Shown: piece by piece, positions 22,516 through 33,851 of the stretch
Numbering within the stretch: the stretch's first letter is position 1
Layout of the letters: each line of letters starts with the position of its first letter
Assembly (NCBI GenBank): GCA_025531455.1
Contig: JAMYHL010000027.1
Coordinates: forward strand, 310,001-374,000
Origin: Apiotrichum sp. Y4204
Lineage: Eukaryota; Basidiomycota; Tremellomycetes; Trichosporonales; Trichosporonaceae
Direction: 5' to 3'
Length of the DNA: 64,000 nucleotides
The notes under the pieces: model-generated
Told to the model about the DNA's origin: nothing
What the model saw: only the letters and a program-made list of their open reading frames with translations
The model's database searches: none
Translations under genes and position numbers: made by a program

Positions 22516-25500
22516 TGTGCCCTGCGCCTTCCCCACTGTCACGACTTTACGAGCCATCGATATCCTCGTCACTTCCTAGAGTCTTCATTTGAGACGCCCA
22601 AAACTACTCCGCATTGCATATAGGCCTGGTGCCACTTCACATTTTACTTCATCCGTTGTCTGTCTGTAACGATCGATGCATGCTTGTACACGCATACCCA
22701 TGGCTACAGACAAGCTTCAATGATACAGCACAACGTAAAGCGCGTCCGTGCTGGCCCGCGCGCGAGCCAAGGCGGAGCTAATTGCCCCTTTTCTCTGTGC
22801 GCCGCATGTGACTGAGACAATGCAAACCTACGTGATCAGCTGACACAGCACGAGCGAGCCGACAACCCGGGCACCTCACTGCGATGCGTGATTGCGCCAT
22901 TCTGGGGGAGTTTAGAATCGCACTTTCTAATCTGATGGCCACCGCCACGCGGAGGCATCAAAGCAGAGCTGTGATCGTGGGGATCGCGCGGTGGCCGACA
23001 TCTCCGCCTCTCCTGCACGGCCGCCGTCGCTGTCGCTCCGCGCTCCGAGACCTTGGATCTCAGCCTAGGCAGCGTGCCAGGCACAGACAACCACACCAGT
23101 CTCACCCCGGTACACCGGTGCGGCGACTAACGCACACAGCCGGCACAGAGTGGCAGTCGGGTTCCCGAGAATAAGCTCCACCGGTGCTAGGCGGTGGCAT
23201 GTCGATCTTGGAGTTCCTTGTCTCGCCACGCACGTACGGCTATCAATTCAACAGCCGTAAGCCCTCCGAGTCGGCGCACCAGCGCACCAACAGGCCGGCT
23301 GCCGATGTCTCGCATGTCTTGCTCTACATGTCCTGCTTGGTACGAACAGGTGCACAGCTTTCCGTGGGGGAGGCTGTCACCACGTACAAAGGCGCTTTTA
23401 CTAGCGCAGGGATCATTGGGCCATGTGCGACGCCCGACACAAGCTGCCCCGCATGGCCCCACGGGTCCGCGGACAGCGGCCCCGATCAGTGCTCTACTAG
23501 ACTGGACGACGGCTGCACAGTGAAGCTATGAAGATCATGATGATGCTGAAATGTCCATTAGAAAAGGCAAAAGTGGGCAGGAATAAGTCATCCAGGTTCC
23601 AAAGTTGGAACTGGCAGTTGTCGTCGATGTCACTTCCGCCATCCCGATCGGGTCCCCATCACCATCCCCAGTCCGCATTTCAGGATTCTGGCATCCTGTC
23701 GTGTGCGCCGTCACATGCACACCATCTACATCTGACGTAGTGTGCAGATTGTTGGCGGCAACACTCCCTGCACCAACGAGTGGACTGGTAGCTGTATGTA
23801 CGTGCGCTGAACCACTATTGTTTCTGGGATCTCGCGATCGGGGCGTGACTCCTCGGAAGCACACCAGTGCCATGGCAGTGGACGCCGGCGCGGTTCTGAA
23901 GAAGTCTTCCATCCTCGACCATCACGATATCACGACCCTTGCCCTGTCGCAGATTCGTCACAGCGACAGTCACCTGCCACAGAAACAACAAGACTCCAAA
24001 CTTACGGACTACGGCCGCCACTGCCGCGCACTGTCGGCTTACACGAGTCGGGGTCGGGAGGCGCACGCGGCGGGAACAATCTCTGGATCTCCAGGAACTG
24101 GAGCAGGAACCGAGGGAACCGAGCCACAAGAACAAGCTTGATCGTGCCGTTGTTCGCGACTTGGGGATGGACCCTCGCCCGTGCCTCTGTCCCGGGTGGG
24201 CAAGATGTTCGCGCTATCGGCGGCTGGGCCCCACTGGACACGGGAACCTGGGATGGTTACTGCACTGTAATCCAGCGAACCGAGCAGCGACCGCACGTGA
24301 TGCCGCCCGGGTGCTTCTGTTATTCAGTTGACGCGGAGGGGGTGCGTTTGGGGGTTGCGGAGAGCTGGCGGCGCTGGCCGTTCAGTGCGGCTGACGAGAC
24401 GGAATGGCGGGACCATATGGTAGAGGGGAAGATGGTCCTTCAGCCTGGGTCGTTTGCTCATTCATCGTGTTTGGACTGAGGTGAGGCAGCAACTTCAATC
24501 ACAGGGGACGACCCCGTTTCTGTTTTTGCACGCCCTGCAACCCCTTATCTGACCGCGGAGGTTCTCGACATCAAAGTGGGTTGTGCGGAATGACTGTCGG
24601 ATGGCGAGGAAGGAGGAAACGGGGCACCGCGGGGCGCGGCGGTATGACTCAGAGTCTCACAGCTGTCCACACAGACAGATCCAAAGATAGAAGCGCCCTC
24701 GTCGACCCGGCTCCGGTTTGTCTTATTCCTTCGCGGTGCCTCAGTACTCCAACAACGCCGAAAGGAGGAGAAGAAGGTGGTGTGATGACCGGCTTATTTG
24801 CTGGGAAATGCCGTCTTGGAGAGTGATGAGCTCAACGGCCTCCCCTAACGCTGTGTCCCCTCCTCCTGCACACTGGGCTGCGGAGCGGTCTCTCGGGCAG
24901 CCAGGAGACTGTGATACTGGGTGGCAACGCTCACATGTCCAGTCACAGTCGAGTTAGTAGTGGGTCATTGCCAGCCACCCATTCCGTGCAGTTCAAATCG
25001 ACAGCCGATAACGGAAGGTGTCCTCCCGCGGCCGCGGCCAGCGGTCAGCGGTCAGCTCGTAGTCGTATGTCTCTCACTCCATTCCGCTGTGTGGAATCTC
25101 GATGCGGGCCGGTAGTCAGTCTCATGCGCGGATTGTGGGTTGGTAGGCTGTGGAATGTTTGGCTTTGGAATGTCAAGTTGGAGGTGTGCTGTCAAGGTGC
25201 AACCTTCCCGGGTAAAAGTCACCGAATCAGCTGTCAATCGACGAACAATGAGCATTTGAGGCATCCCGAGCCGGTATCGTGCCTCGCAATGGCCATTGTC
25301 TGGAGACTAGCAAGGTGGTCATTGAAGTATGGAACTGTCGGGGCGTTGGAATGCTTGAAGCGATCAGGACTGCTCACGATCACAAACAACGTGCTGGCGC
25401 CTTGGGGGGCGCCTTTCCGGAAAATGAGCACCATGAACGCCGGAATCCCGGATGCGTCGGACCCACTCAACATCCGGGCCGAACGTGATTGGGAGCAATG

Positions 25501-25685
25501 CGGTGAGAGGTGCTGCTTTACAAGCGCACAAGCTTGCTCTATGCATCGTGGAGCAAGCAGATGAGTCGGAGGGACATGATCATAGTGTGGCCACAGTTGT
25601 CCGGATGTGGGCGAAACGAGGCGGAGACAACAAGGGCACTGGTCCACTTTGGCACCCCGTCGCCCTGCATGCATCTACGGTACAT
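22516..25685. other. Intergenic region, about 3.2 kb
   Basis: Several medium frames (for example 23605-24141 and 24911-25564 on the plus strand) lack family motifs, splice-compatible partners or convincing composition. The most coding-like piece is 24138-24479 (discussed in the findings). No RNA gene seen. Confidence 0.5.
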
Positions 25686-26611
25686 CTACTCTGTCCGCTT
25701 GCGCAGCGGCCTCATCTCGATATTCTCTCCCGCCTTGCGGTCCGCCTCGCCACGGGTGCGGCGACGCGGGCTGCGCGCCCGCCACCACGTAAGGAGCAGC
25801 GACACCCATCCGGCAGCGAGCCCGACGGGCGGCACAAGCCAGCACAGGCGCCACCACCATCCCGTACTACCGCCCTGCTGCCGGCGCCACTTTGCAACCG
25901 CGCGGTCGACCTGCGCCTCGAGATCTGCGAGTGTCCCGCTGTTGTCGATTACGGACGTTGCGTGCGGCAGCTTTTCACTGAGCGGCATCTGGGCGGCCAT
26001 GCGTGAGAGCGCCTGCGCCTCGGTGAGCGGCGGATCGGACGGGCGCGCGAGAAGCCGCGAGAGCTGCAGCTTCTCGTTCCTGTTCATCAGCTACATTCAC
26101 CAAGTCACGAGCGCTTCAGTTGGTACCCACACGTAGACGACGACGACTTCGCCGACCCACTTCCACAGACCGGCCTCGATGAGGAGCGGCACATCGACGA
26201 CGCAGCACCATTCTCCGCGTAGCCATGCCCAAAGGACGGCGGAGAACATGGCCCGCCGTACGCGCGGGTGGACGACGCCGTTGAGCCAACGCCGCTCGTC
26301 CGCGTCGCGGAACACAATGTCGCCGATCGCCGCGCGGTTCAGCGTCACTCCGTCCTCGAGGAGCACGCGGTCCGCGCCAAAATGGTCCACTACCAGCTTG
26401 TATCCCGATGTTCCCGGGGCAATCACCTCGCGCGCAAGTATGTCCGCATCCACAATCGGGAGGTTGTGTCGCGACTTGAGCATGTTCGACACGGTCGACT
26501 TGCCTGTTGTCAGCATTCGCGCAGGGGACAGGCGCTCACCAGTGGCAATGCCGCCTGTTAGGCCGACGACTGCATGTTAGTGCCTGCGCGCGCGGGGAGC
26601 GTACCGAGCAT
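25686..26611 (-). CDS. CAB5: Dephospho-CoA kinase
   Basis: Catalyses the last step of coenzyme A synthesis, phosphorylating the 3'-OH of dephospho-CoA with ATP. Two short 5' introns (both ending in the usual pyrimidine/AG pattern) assemble the P-loop: the spliced start reads MLVVGLTGGIATGKSTVSNM. The CoA-binding and lid regions follow: IVDADILAREVIAPGTSGY, FGADRVLLEDGVTLNRAAIG, IVFRDADERRWLNGVVHPRV and VVDVPLLIEAGLWKWV. After another intron, NEKLQLSRLLARPSDPPLTE leads to an R-rich helix and LPHATSVIDNSGTLADLEAQ. A C-terminal hydrophobic stretch (LCWLVPPVGLAAGWVSLLLTWW) suggests anchoring to a membrane, probably mitochondrial or ER, as in other fungal homologues. A conserved Asp, Arg and Lys set is intact. 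Divergent from URA4. Confidence 0.95.
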
Positions 26612-26922
26612 GGTGGATAGATGCGGTGGTGAGAAAAGTGTGTAATTGACAAAGTGATGGAGATTGAGATGATGACGGTGATGCCCGTTACGCGCGTACT
26701 CGCGTACCCGTGTAACTCGGCTCACGTGACGATCACATGTCCATCGCGTGTTTTGTCTCGATCGTCTTTTCGGCCATTCCTCGCGGAGCCCCGCTGGCGA
26801 GAAAAAAAGAGATTGCCCGAGATTACCCTCGAAGACACTTTGACATGCCGGAAAAGAAAAAGACAAAGACAATCTCAAAGAGCGAGACAGAGTTGCCATC
26901 TCTTTCCTCCTCTCCACCTCTT
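26612..26922. promoter_or_regulatory. Shared divergent promoter of CAB5 and URA4
   Basis: 311 bases between the two starts. It holds CG-rich alternating sequence (ACGCGCGTACTCGCGTAC near 26690) on the CAB5 side and a purine/pyrimidine-rich stretch before URA4. No defined factor site can be assigned. Confidence 0.5.
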
Positions 26923-28179
26923 ATGTTCCTCCGTGCAGCCTCAAGGACGGCCATTCCCATCTCACGCTCTCGTCTCACTATCCCCACCCGCACCCTCGCC
27001 AGCATGTCGCAGCAGATCGTCCTCCCCGCCCCCGCCGAGTGAGTCCACCTCTGCATATTCAGCCGCGATTCCCGCTCACGCCAGCTACCACGTGCACGTC
27101 CGCGAGGGCGCAATGTGCGAGCTCGTCACCCCGCACGTCGCCAAGGGCGGTATCCGTACCGCCTACGTGATGGTGAGTGGAAGAGAAAAACAACTAGTCT
27201 GACCGCAGCCCAACCTCGTCCCGCCGCTGACCAAGACGGAGCGCGTGCTCGCGTACAAGGCCGAGCTGGAGCGCATCGCGCCCGACGTCGAGTGGCTCAT
27301 GACGCTCTACCTCCACCCAGAGGTCACCCCCGAGGAGATCCGCAAGGCCGCCAAGGCCGGTGTGCGCGGCGTCAAGTCGTACCCCCGCGGCGTGACCACC
27401 AACTCGGCGTCGGGCATTGAGGACTACGGCGTTTACTACCCCGTCTTCAAGGCGATGGAGGAGGAGGGCATGGTGCTCAATCTGCACGGCGAGGTGCCGA
27501 GCGATGACGAAAAGGTGGGCTCGGAGAGTTTAACCAAGGGCTGACACGGCAGAACATCTCGATTCTGAACGCCGAGAAGCACTTCCTTGAACACCTGCGC
27601 AAGATTGCCGCCGACTTCCCCAAGCTCCGCATCGTTCTCGAGCACGCGACTACCGCCGAGGCCGTCGAGTGCGTCGCCTCGCTCCCTGCCAACGTCGGCT
27701 GCACGATCACCGCGCACCACCTCTGGCTCACGATCGACACGGTCGCGCCGCAGCCGCACCACTTCTGCAAGCCGATCGCCAAGGAGCCTCGCGACCGTTC
27801 CGCGCTCCAGAACGCCGTGCGCTCCGGAAACCCCAAGTTCTTCCTCGGCTCCGACTCGGCACCCCACCCCACCGGCTCAAAGGTGCCGGCCGTCACCTCG
27901 GAGGGCCTGCACGCGTGCGCGGCAGGCTGCTACACGTCGCCGTTCCTCATTCCCCTCGTCGCGACCCTCCTCGAGTCGTTTGGCGCGCTCGACCAGCTCG
28001 AGGGCTTCGTGTCCGGCAACGGGCGCAAGTTCTACGGCGACGCCGCCAAGCCGGGCGCCGAGCTCACGCTCGTCCGCCCCGCCACCAAGGCGGTCGTGCC
28101 CACCAGCCTGAGCAAGGAGGGTATCGAGGTCGTGCCCTTCTGGGCTGGCAAGGAGCTCGCATGGGAGATCAAGCAGTAG
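26923..28179 (+). CDS. URA4: Dihydroorotase
   Basis: Third step of pyrimidine synthesis: reversible cyclisation of carbamoyl-aspartate to dihydroorotate. Four exons, introns 27039-27084, 27173-27208 and 27515-27552. The zinc-binding HxH is in DYHVHVREGAMCELVTPHVA. The substrate-loop PNLVPPLTKTERVLAYK, the GVRGVKSYPRGVTTNSASG segment with the carboxylated-lysine position, the HGEVPSDDEK zinc His, the EHATTAEAVE and TITAHHLWLT His residues and the GSDSAPHPTGSK catalytic Asp are all present. Length from ATG 27004 is 351 residues, close to yeast Ura4 (364). An in-frame upstream ATG at 26923 adds MFLRAASRTAIPISRSRLTI and then PTRTLAS, a peptide rich in Arg and Ser with no acidic residue. The start is therefore uncertain, and 27004 is the classical cytosolic form. 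Confidence 0.95.
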
Positions 28180-28457
28180 AGCCGCGGGCGACAATAGATG
28201 GGCAGGGGACTGGGTCAACGGGCGAAGGACGGAACGTCATCACTGGGTTTTGACGAGTGTTGTGATTGCATGAACATGTTGCTGCAGCTGGGCGGTACTA
28301 AGATTACTGAAAGACTGCATTTACACTGATTCCCTCCTACTGACCACAATCAAGCTCTGACATTGCCATACAAGTAGATTCTCTCGATATTCCCTTCGAA
28401 TAAAACTCATTCCGGAGGAGCGCACCGTACTCTCTCTCTCGACTTCGAAATGGCGAT

Positions 28458-30046
28458 TTAGATTGCGAGCGCACAGCCGATCACGGTTGTGACCAGCAAG
28501 AGCTAGCATCAGCTCATGGCCAAGTAGACCACTCACCCATCCACTGCCCAGGTTCTTCCAGGCTCCATTGTTCCCATAAGTCTCACGAGTCTCACGGGGG
28601 CACTCACCAATGGTGATGTTGCCCACCGTAAGCTTTCCGTGCGAGACGACTCCGTTTGGACCTTTGATCTTCAAGGGAGGCCGGCCGGGGATAAGTATTT
28701 CCGAAGGCGCCGGGCCATCCGCGTCACCAGCACAATTTAAACCACTCCCAGAAGTAGAGCCGGGCGAAGTAGAGCCGGGCAGTCTGGCCGATGAAGTGGC
28801 CGTATAGGGGGCATAGGTTGACACGGGGGTTGGCGTCTGGTCTCTGCCCATGTCAGTCAACCTGCATCAGAGACGCACTCACGTAAAACCCGACCAGAAA
28901 GTGATGTTCTGGAGGAGGATTTTGCCGGTCCGCATGGGTCCTGGGCCGACCCACCCCTGACTCCTGCCGGTTCTCATGGAGGAGATCGACATTGAGTATT
29001 CGACATTCGGGTCCAGCGCGGCGTAGAATAGCGTCGAACCCTCGGTGATCCACAGGCCATTGTCGGTCATCGCCCCGCCAGACTCATAGGAAGAGTTCCC
29101 CGTGTACCCCAAGGAGTTCGGCGTAACTGAAAAATAGTAATCGCTCGACTCGGGGTGCGTCCCGCCCCTGACGAGCACAAAAGCAGTGCGGCGCGGAATC
29201 TCAAACGTAACGCTTGCTGAAAGCCCCAATGTCGAGTATGGGTTTTCATAACGGCCGACCAACATGGAGGGAATCTCAGCTAGTGGTTCCCATATCGAGC
29301 TGTATCTGAAAATCGGGTTGGGCTTGCCGTCCAGCACAAACGGTACGGTAAGCGATGGGGCCGCGTCCAGTGATGTCCTGCCCTTCAGCTCCCTGCCTCG
29401 TCTGCTGTGGTCCAAAGCCTTGGACTCACGCTTGCGTCTTCATGCCCACGGTCACGACAACCTCATCTACGGCCATCTTCAGGAGCGGCGGATTCGTGGG
29501 TCTATATACCGAGTCGAGCAGAGACAGCTCGACAGCGCGGTCGTCGAAGGTGGAGTACTCTTCCTTGCCCAAAAGGCCGCCCCCCAAGGGTGCTTCTTTT
29601 TTCGCGGAACCGTAGGAACCGAACAAAAATGTGGGCCCGGAAGAATACGTCGAGGAGGAAGACGCGTTCAAGCCTTCGACCGAGCCGTAGATGTACACTG
29701 CCTTGGCCAGAAGGGACGTCTGTCGCATGTAGACCCGGCCATTATTGCCTGTATAACTCGTATCCGGCAAGGACCTCGCAAAGTTGGCAACTTTGGTGGA
29801 CTTGCCAGTGCCGACGGCGCCATTGGCTCCCTCAAATGTCGTGTTCCACCACGCCGCAGCGCCGCCGGGCCATACGACTCCGTCCGAGTCGCGTTCCGTG
29901 CCGCCGTACGCCGTATAGTCGAAGATGACCGAGTGCGCGGATAAGGAGAGGTTGAAGAACATGCTGGGCACTACGACCGCCACCGCGGCAGAGTTGAACA
30001 GTGCTGCGACGAGTAGCGTGCGCGCCGCCGCGTTGTCCGTCCACAT
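28458..30046 (-). CDS. Surface glycoprotein-like protein with signal and hydrophobic C-terminal tail
   Basis: Five exons are needed. Exon 1 starts MWTDNAAARTLLVAALFNSA, a signal-anchor or signal peptide. It continues VPSMFFNLSLSAHSVIFDYT, a pattern seen in secreted basidiomycete proteins of unknown function. Many N-glycosylation sequons are visible (NLS, NTT, NAS, NSS, NIT). A 39-nt intron (28849-28890 region) gives a Ser/Thr/Pro/Gly stalk TDQTPTPVSTYAPYTATSSA, and two more introns give TVGNITIAWKNLGSGW and then LLLVTTVIGCALAI at the stop (28458). The hydrophobic tail following small residues (GSG) looks like a GPI-attachment signal or a single transmembrane end. Without splicing the frame would read into a different tail; the spliced one is far more sensible. 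It is probably a wall or surface protein; no enzyme motif seen. Confidence 0.72.
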
Positions 30047-30345
30047 TGTGCAATGGCTATGATTGAGTAAGTGTTGAGAGTAGAGTGAGTTGAGATGTGG
30101 AGAAACCTGCGAGGGTCTCGCTTTGGCCTTATCGAGCTCTGCTCTGGAATACAGAAGCTCACGCGCCGAATCACGGATCCACAGGTTGTTGCTAAGGTGC
30201 TCGGCGCACTCTTACAGACGACTTCGCTTCGAGCCTCCACAGGACCTGCGGCAAGTGGCTACCCCGGTCACCAGCCGTGTGACAGTTACTCGGTGCGAAT
30301 GTCTCCCTGCTCCGGCAGCTGGCAGTTCCTGTGATCTCACGAACC

Positions 30346-30384
30346 CATGATCCCGTGATTTCATGATCCTTGATCCCATGATCC
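30346..30384 (+). repeat. Degenerate CATGATCC repeats
   Basis: Three copies of CATGATCC (30346-30353, 30363-30370, 30377-30384) with TGATCC variants between, within about 40 bases. Possible binding array; no evidence beyond repetition. Confidence 0.6.
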
Positions 30385-30914
30385 CCAACCGCGGGTTGCC
30401 AGGATGTGCAGCAAGGATAAGGTGCACATACCCCGCATCGAACAGCGGGTTCCAGAGAACGAGTCCCTGACGCCAAGTCTGCCAGCGAATTAAGTCTCTC
30501 ACGCATAAGCAACCCACTCAGCACCTGAAGCAGTTGTTTGGAAACAACCGTCTCTTCTCTCGGTCGCTTGGAACACTGTTGTTCCTGGGCTTTCCCGCAA
30601 AATGTGACGGCACCCGCGGCAGATAGGCGCACCCACTGTGGACCTGTCAACCTTTCTGGGAATCCTGCGTGGATACCGGTGGAGCTTCTCAAGCAGTCAG
30701 TTTGTTGGGCACAGTTCTCGGTGCCAATCACCCACTTTGATCAGCAGATGGTGTGGGGCGTCAAGGAGGGAAAGTGTATGTCAGTTGCGATGCGTCAATG
30801 TGCGGATGTCGATTCCTGGGAACCAGCAAGCAGTGGACTGTTCTCAGCGACGGCCCAGCGCGTCATCATAGAACAAAAAGAAACCATAACTGACACCCGA
30901 CACAGCCGCCCGAG

Positions 30915-30946
30915 GCCAGAGGTGCCAGCAGCCAGAGGTGCCAGCA
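30915..30946 (+). repeat. Tandem duplication of a 16-bp unit
   Basis: GCCAGAGGTGCCAGCA occurs twice in direct tandem (30915-30930, 30931-30946). A second imperfect pair built on GAGCTC-GGAAGCG-ACAC follows at about 30948-30990. Confidence 0.75.
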
Positions 30947-31377
30947 GAGCTCAGCTTTGGAAGCGCACACTGAGCTCTGGAAGCGTACACCTCCCGCACA
31001 CCCTTGTGTTTCTACCATGCCACTCCACTCCAACCACGGCTGTTCCTTCAGTCTTCTGGCGTTCTGCTTTTCTCACGCGTGGACCACATGGGATACAAAG
31101 GAGTTGGCTACAGTAATAAATCCAAGATCGAAATCAAAGATCAAGATGGGTATACGTTACTCGCACAGCACAAGCTGCTGGCAGTGCGAAAGTAGGTGGT
31201 GGATGGGTATTGGGTGATTATAGTGGGTTCCAGGATCCCAGGGTGCGCCGCCTGGTGAAACAAAAAGAGTTGCCGCCGGAAGTGTTCCAGGACACCCAGT
31301 GAGTAGTGGGGGTCACCGCAGCCCTCGAGACGGGATACGCAGGCCGTACAACGACCGCCGCAACACACTCAAACGCG

Positions 31378-31955
31378 CTACGCCAAACCGGAGTGGACAT
31401 GCTGTACGGGCGAGGTTGGGGACACGTCCCGCTGTTCGCACTCGCGGATGAACACGGCGTCGGCGTCCTCATCACGGTCAGTGTCGCGGAGCATGGACGG
31501 AAGCGCGCGCGCACGCCGCGCCGCTTGCGCCTCGCGCCGCGGGAGGAGGACCAGAAGGAACCATGCCTGTGCGGTTAGATGCAGCTGTCGGGGGGACGTT
31601 TGAGATGCAAACTATCTCGTTTCGGCGGCAGGTGGCTAGAGGCCAGAGGACCTTTGGACAGTTCCACCAAAGTGGCGCTCGCATCCGGCGCGGCATTGCG
31701 GCATCGTGGCCCGGCATCACATGTCCACAATGAGTCCTGCGAGCCATGATCGAGCGCGATCGGTTTCCATTCCACGCGTCGCCGATAACTTTGCTTTTCA
31801 ACACTCACCACACAGACGATAAACGCAAAGCACACGATCCCGAGGGCGGTGGACAGACCGATGATCGCGCGGTCGTCCTTTACGAGCTTGATCTTGACGA
31901 AATGCGTGCGAAAGTCGGTGGGCGCGCGGGTGAGCGTGGGGAGCGGGGCGGACAT
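31378..31955 (-). CDS. Small single-pass membrane protein, unknown (111 residues)
   Basis: Two exons: 31809-31955 (49 codons) and 31378-31566 (62 codons plus stop), joined across a 242-nt intron (GTGAGTG to CTAACCGCACAG). The spliced protein has an N-terminal MSAPLPTLTRAPTDFRTHFV, then a basic/acidic KIKLVKDDRA. A hydrophobic segment follows (about residues 31-57, IIGLSTALGIVCFAFIVCV joined to AWFLLVLLP), then an arginine-rich stretch RREAQAARRARALPSML. The end is acidic (LRDTDRDEDADAVF). The hydrophobic segment is formed across the splice junction, which supports the intron. The positive charge after the membrane segment suggests a cytosolic C-terminus. A TATA box lies 64 bases before the ATG. 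No family recognised; the intron is longer than others here, so an extra small exon is possible. Confidence 0.62.
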
Positions 31956-32813
31956 GGCATTTGGTGGTGAAAGTGGGGGGGTGGGTCGGGGTCGGGGGCG
32001 GGCTGGTGAGGGAACCAGTTTATAAGATATAAGATATACGACTGCATGAGCATGAGACCAGGACTGCTCGGCCCGGCTTCGGCACGACGGCGGAGGCAGT
32101 GGTTAGGGCGCTCCGCTGGCGCGGTCGCACGGTCCCAGCCTTGTCGCGATTCCAGCGCAAGCCGACACTGCCTTGGCTGCCAAGAGGACAACAGAACCGT
32201 GCCGTGGTCCCTCCGCAGTCGTCGTGTCCGAGGTCCGAAGGTTGCATCATCCCGCGGCCCTGAACTACCCATCTGGGACCTTCGAAACACTGGATTCGGG
32301 AACAAGCTTAACCTGTTGCATGTGGTAGGTGTGGTCGTGAGAGTTAGACATGGGTAGGGTCATCACGCCCCCAGAACGAGCAAGAAGAGCGACGAGCAAG
32401 TTGAGCTGCATGGCCATAGGTTGGGAATGTGCATGTTTGCCGGACCGACTTGTCAAATTCGGAGAGATTAACGACAGCGTGCGGAAACATGTGCCTGAAG
32501 ATATGGGGTCGCCGATTTGGATTGCGACGATGGGGATTGCGACGATGGGGTGGGTGCTACAAGCCTTGGCGTGGCAGCAAAGGATATGGACAGCCTCGGA
32601 CAAGTGATAGCTGTGGTCGGAGGAATCTCCACAGCTCCATCAATCGATTCTGACCCAGAGTATGGCAACTGCATGTCTGAACCTCCCCCCCTATCGGTCC
32701 GAGTCTGCGTGTCCGATTCCCAGCGTGCCTCTGCCTCTGAACAGCCTTCTTGCCGGGACAGCCTCTCGCCAAAAGCATCAACAATCTCATCTGCATCTCC
32801 ACTCTTAGAAGAT
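31956..32813. other. Intergenic region, about 0.86 kb
   Basis: Upstream of the small membrane-protein gene and downstream of TMA22. It contains the TATA element noted separately and a tandem GATGGGGATTGCGAC repeat near 32525-32550. No supportable gene. Confidence 0.5.
32019..32024 (-). promoter_or_regulatory. TATA box candidate of the small membrane-protein gene
   Basis: TATAAA on the minus strand within a run of TATAAGATAT-type sequence, 64 bases before the ATG at 31955. Motif and position only. Confidence 0.5.
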
Positions 32814-33851
32814 CTACGCCTCGGGCTCGGGCTCCTTCTTCTTCTTGACCTCGACCTGCCGTCAGCCACGTCCACCCTTCGTAGTTTGCTTACACGTTGC
32901 ACCTGGTCCGCTGGCGCGCCCTTCAGCACGCCTACTTGCTGTCGGAGCATTTCCACCTGGGGTTAGTTATTCACAGAGAAAGTCCCCGACTGGGCATTGT
33001 GCCGCAGGCATTCAAGCTTTTACGCAGGATGGGGCGCTATCGGCCTTAAAACCCGCTCAGCATTGCTGCTGCGTCGACGGAAAAGATATATCGGATCGAC
33101 CCGAGAGAAGACTTGTGCTCGCCAGTCCAATCTGGCCGCCGTTGCCGTCGGATATATCTCCGATCATCACCTCCTACCACCCAGTGCATTCCACCTCTGC
33201 CCTCCCAGTTCTCTCACAACTCACAATCTCGTCTCCCACATCGCCCTGGATGACAATCTCGTCGTCGCCCTGCGGGTTCTTGCTGACACTGCTGCCCGTC
33301 GCAAACTTGGACGCAAACAGCTTGGCCGCCTTCTTGAGGTCGACGCCAAACAGTTCCAGGTTCTGGATGTGCGTCTGCTGCTTGCGCTTGGTGCGTTCCG
33401 CACGCTTGATGATAATCTGTCGTTAGGATAATTCGTCCAGCGCGTATCCTACCTTTGCGGCCTGGTCGTCAGCATCTAGTATCTAGTCATATTCCGCAGT
33501 TGTGTCACTCACGCCCTTGCGCTTGGCTTCCGCCTCGGCCTTCTTGTCCGCCTTGGCCTCGGCCTTGGCCGCGTCCGCCTCGAGTTTCTCCTGCTTCTCC
33601 ATCGAGAGCGTGCCGATACGGGCCGCGAGGTTGCCTTGAGTAAGCGTTTACATCCCCGCCCCCGCAGCGCCATTCTCTCAGAACTCACCCTCGCCCCAGA
33701 CGCGCTCGTACTCGCCCTTGTCGACGCCCTCGAGCCACGACTTGCACTTGCTCACGCGCCCGCCAAACTCGCAGTACTCGGTCGGAAGGGAGCACACTCC
33801 ACAGTAGAATACCTGGATGGGCTTGGAGGATGGTCCGGCGACGGCGCTCAT
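32814..33851 (-). CDS. TMA22: Density-regulated protein homologue, translation machinery-associated Tma22
   Basis: Tma22/DENR acts with Tma20/MCT-1 on the 40S ribosome to remove deacylated tRNA after termination and to aid re-initiation. Spliced product begins MSAVAGPSSKPIQVFYCGVC, with the zinc-binding Cys-x2-Cys and then LPTEYCEFGGRVSKCKSWLE, conserved in the family. A coiled, Lys/Glu/Ala-rich middle (EKLEADAAKAEAKADKKAEA) precedes the SUI1 domain: IIIKRAERTKRKQQTHIQNL, ELFGVDLKKAAKLFASKFAT, GSSVSKNPQGDDEIVIQGDV. Several small introns interrupt; the last (GTAAGC to GCTGACGGCAG) joins ADQVQRVEVKKKKEPEPEA to the stop at 32814. The final acidic/basic tail and all key regions are intact. Confidence 0.93.

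Larger units (their letters stand above)
30047..31377. other. Intergenic region with short repeats
   Basis: Upstream of the surface-protein gene and downstream of the small membrane-protein gene. Contains degenerate CATGATCC repeats at 30346-30384 and a 16-bp tandem duplication at 30915-30946. A frame of 179 codons on the minus strand (30192-30731) covers the CATGATCC repeats and has no family features. No RNA gene seen. Confidence 0.5.

Noticed and set aside
23605..24141. 178-codon plus-strand frame
   Set aside because: Low-complexity, no recognisable domain, no consistent introns; likely chance in GC-rich DNA.
24911..25564. 217-codon plus-strand frame
   Set aside because: Contains no domain and ends just before CAB5's 3' end; composition resembles non-coding DNA.
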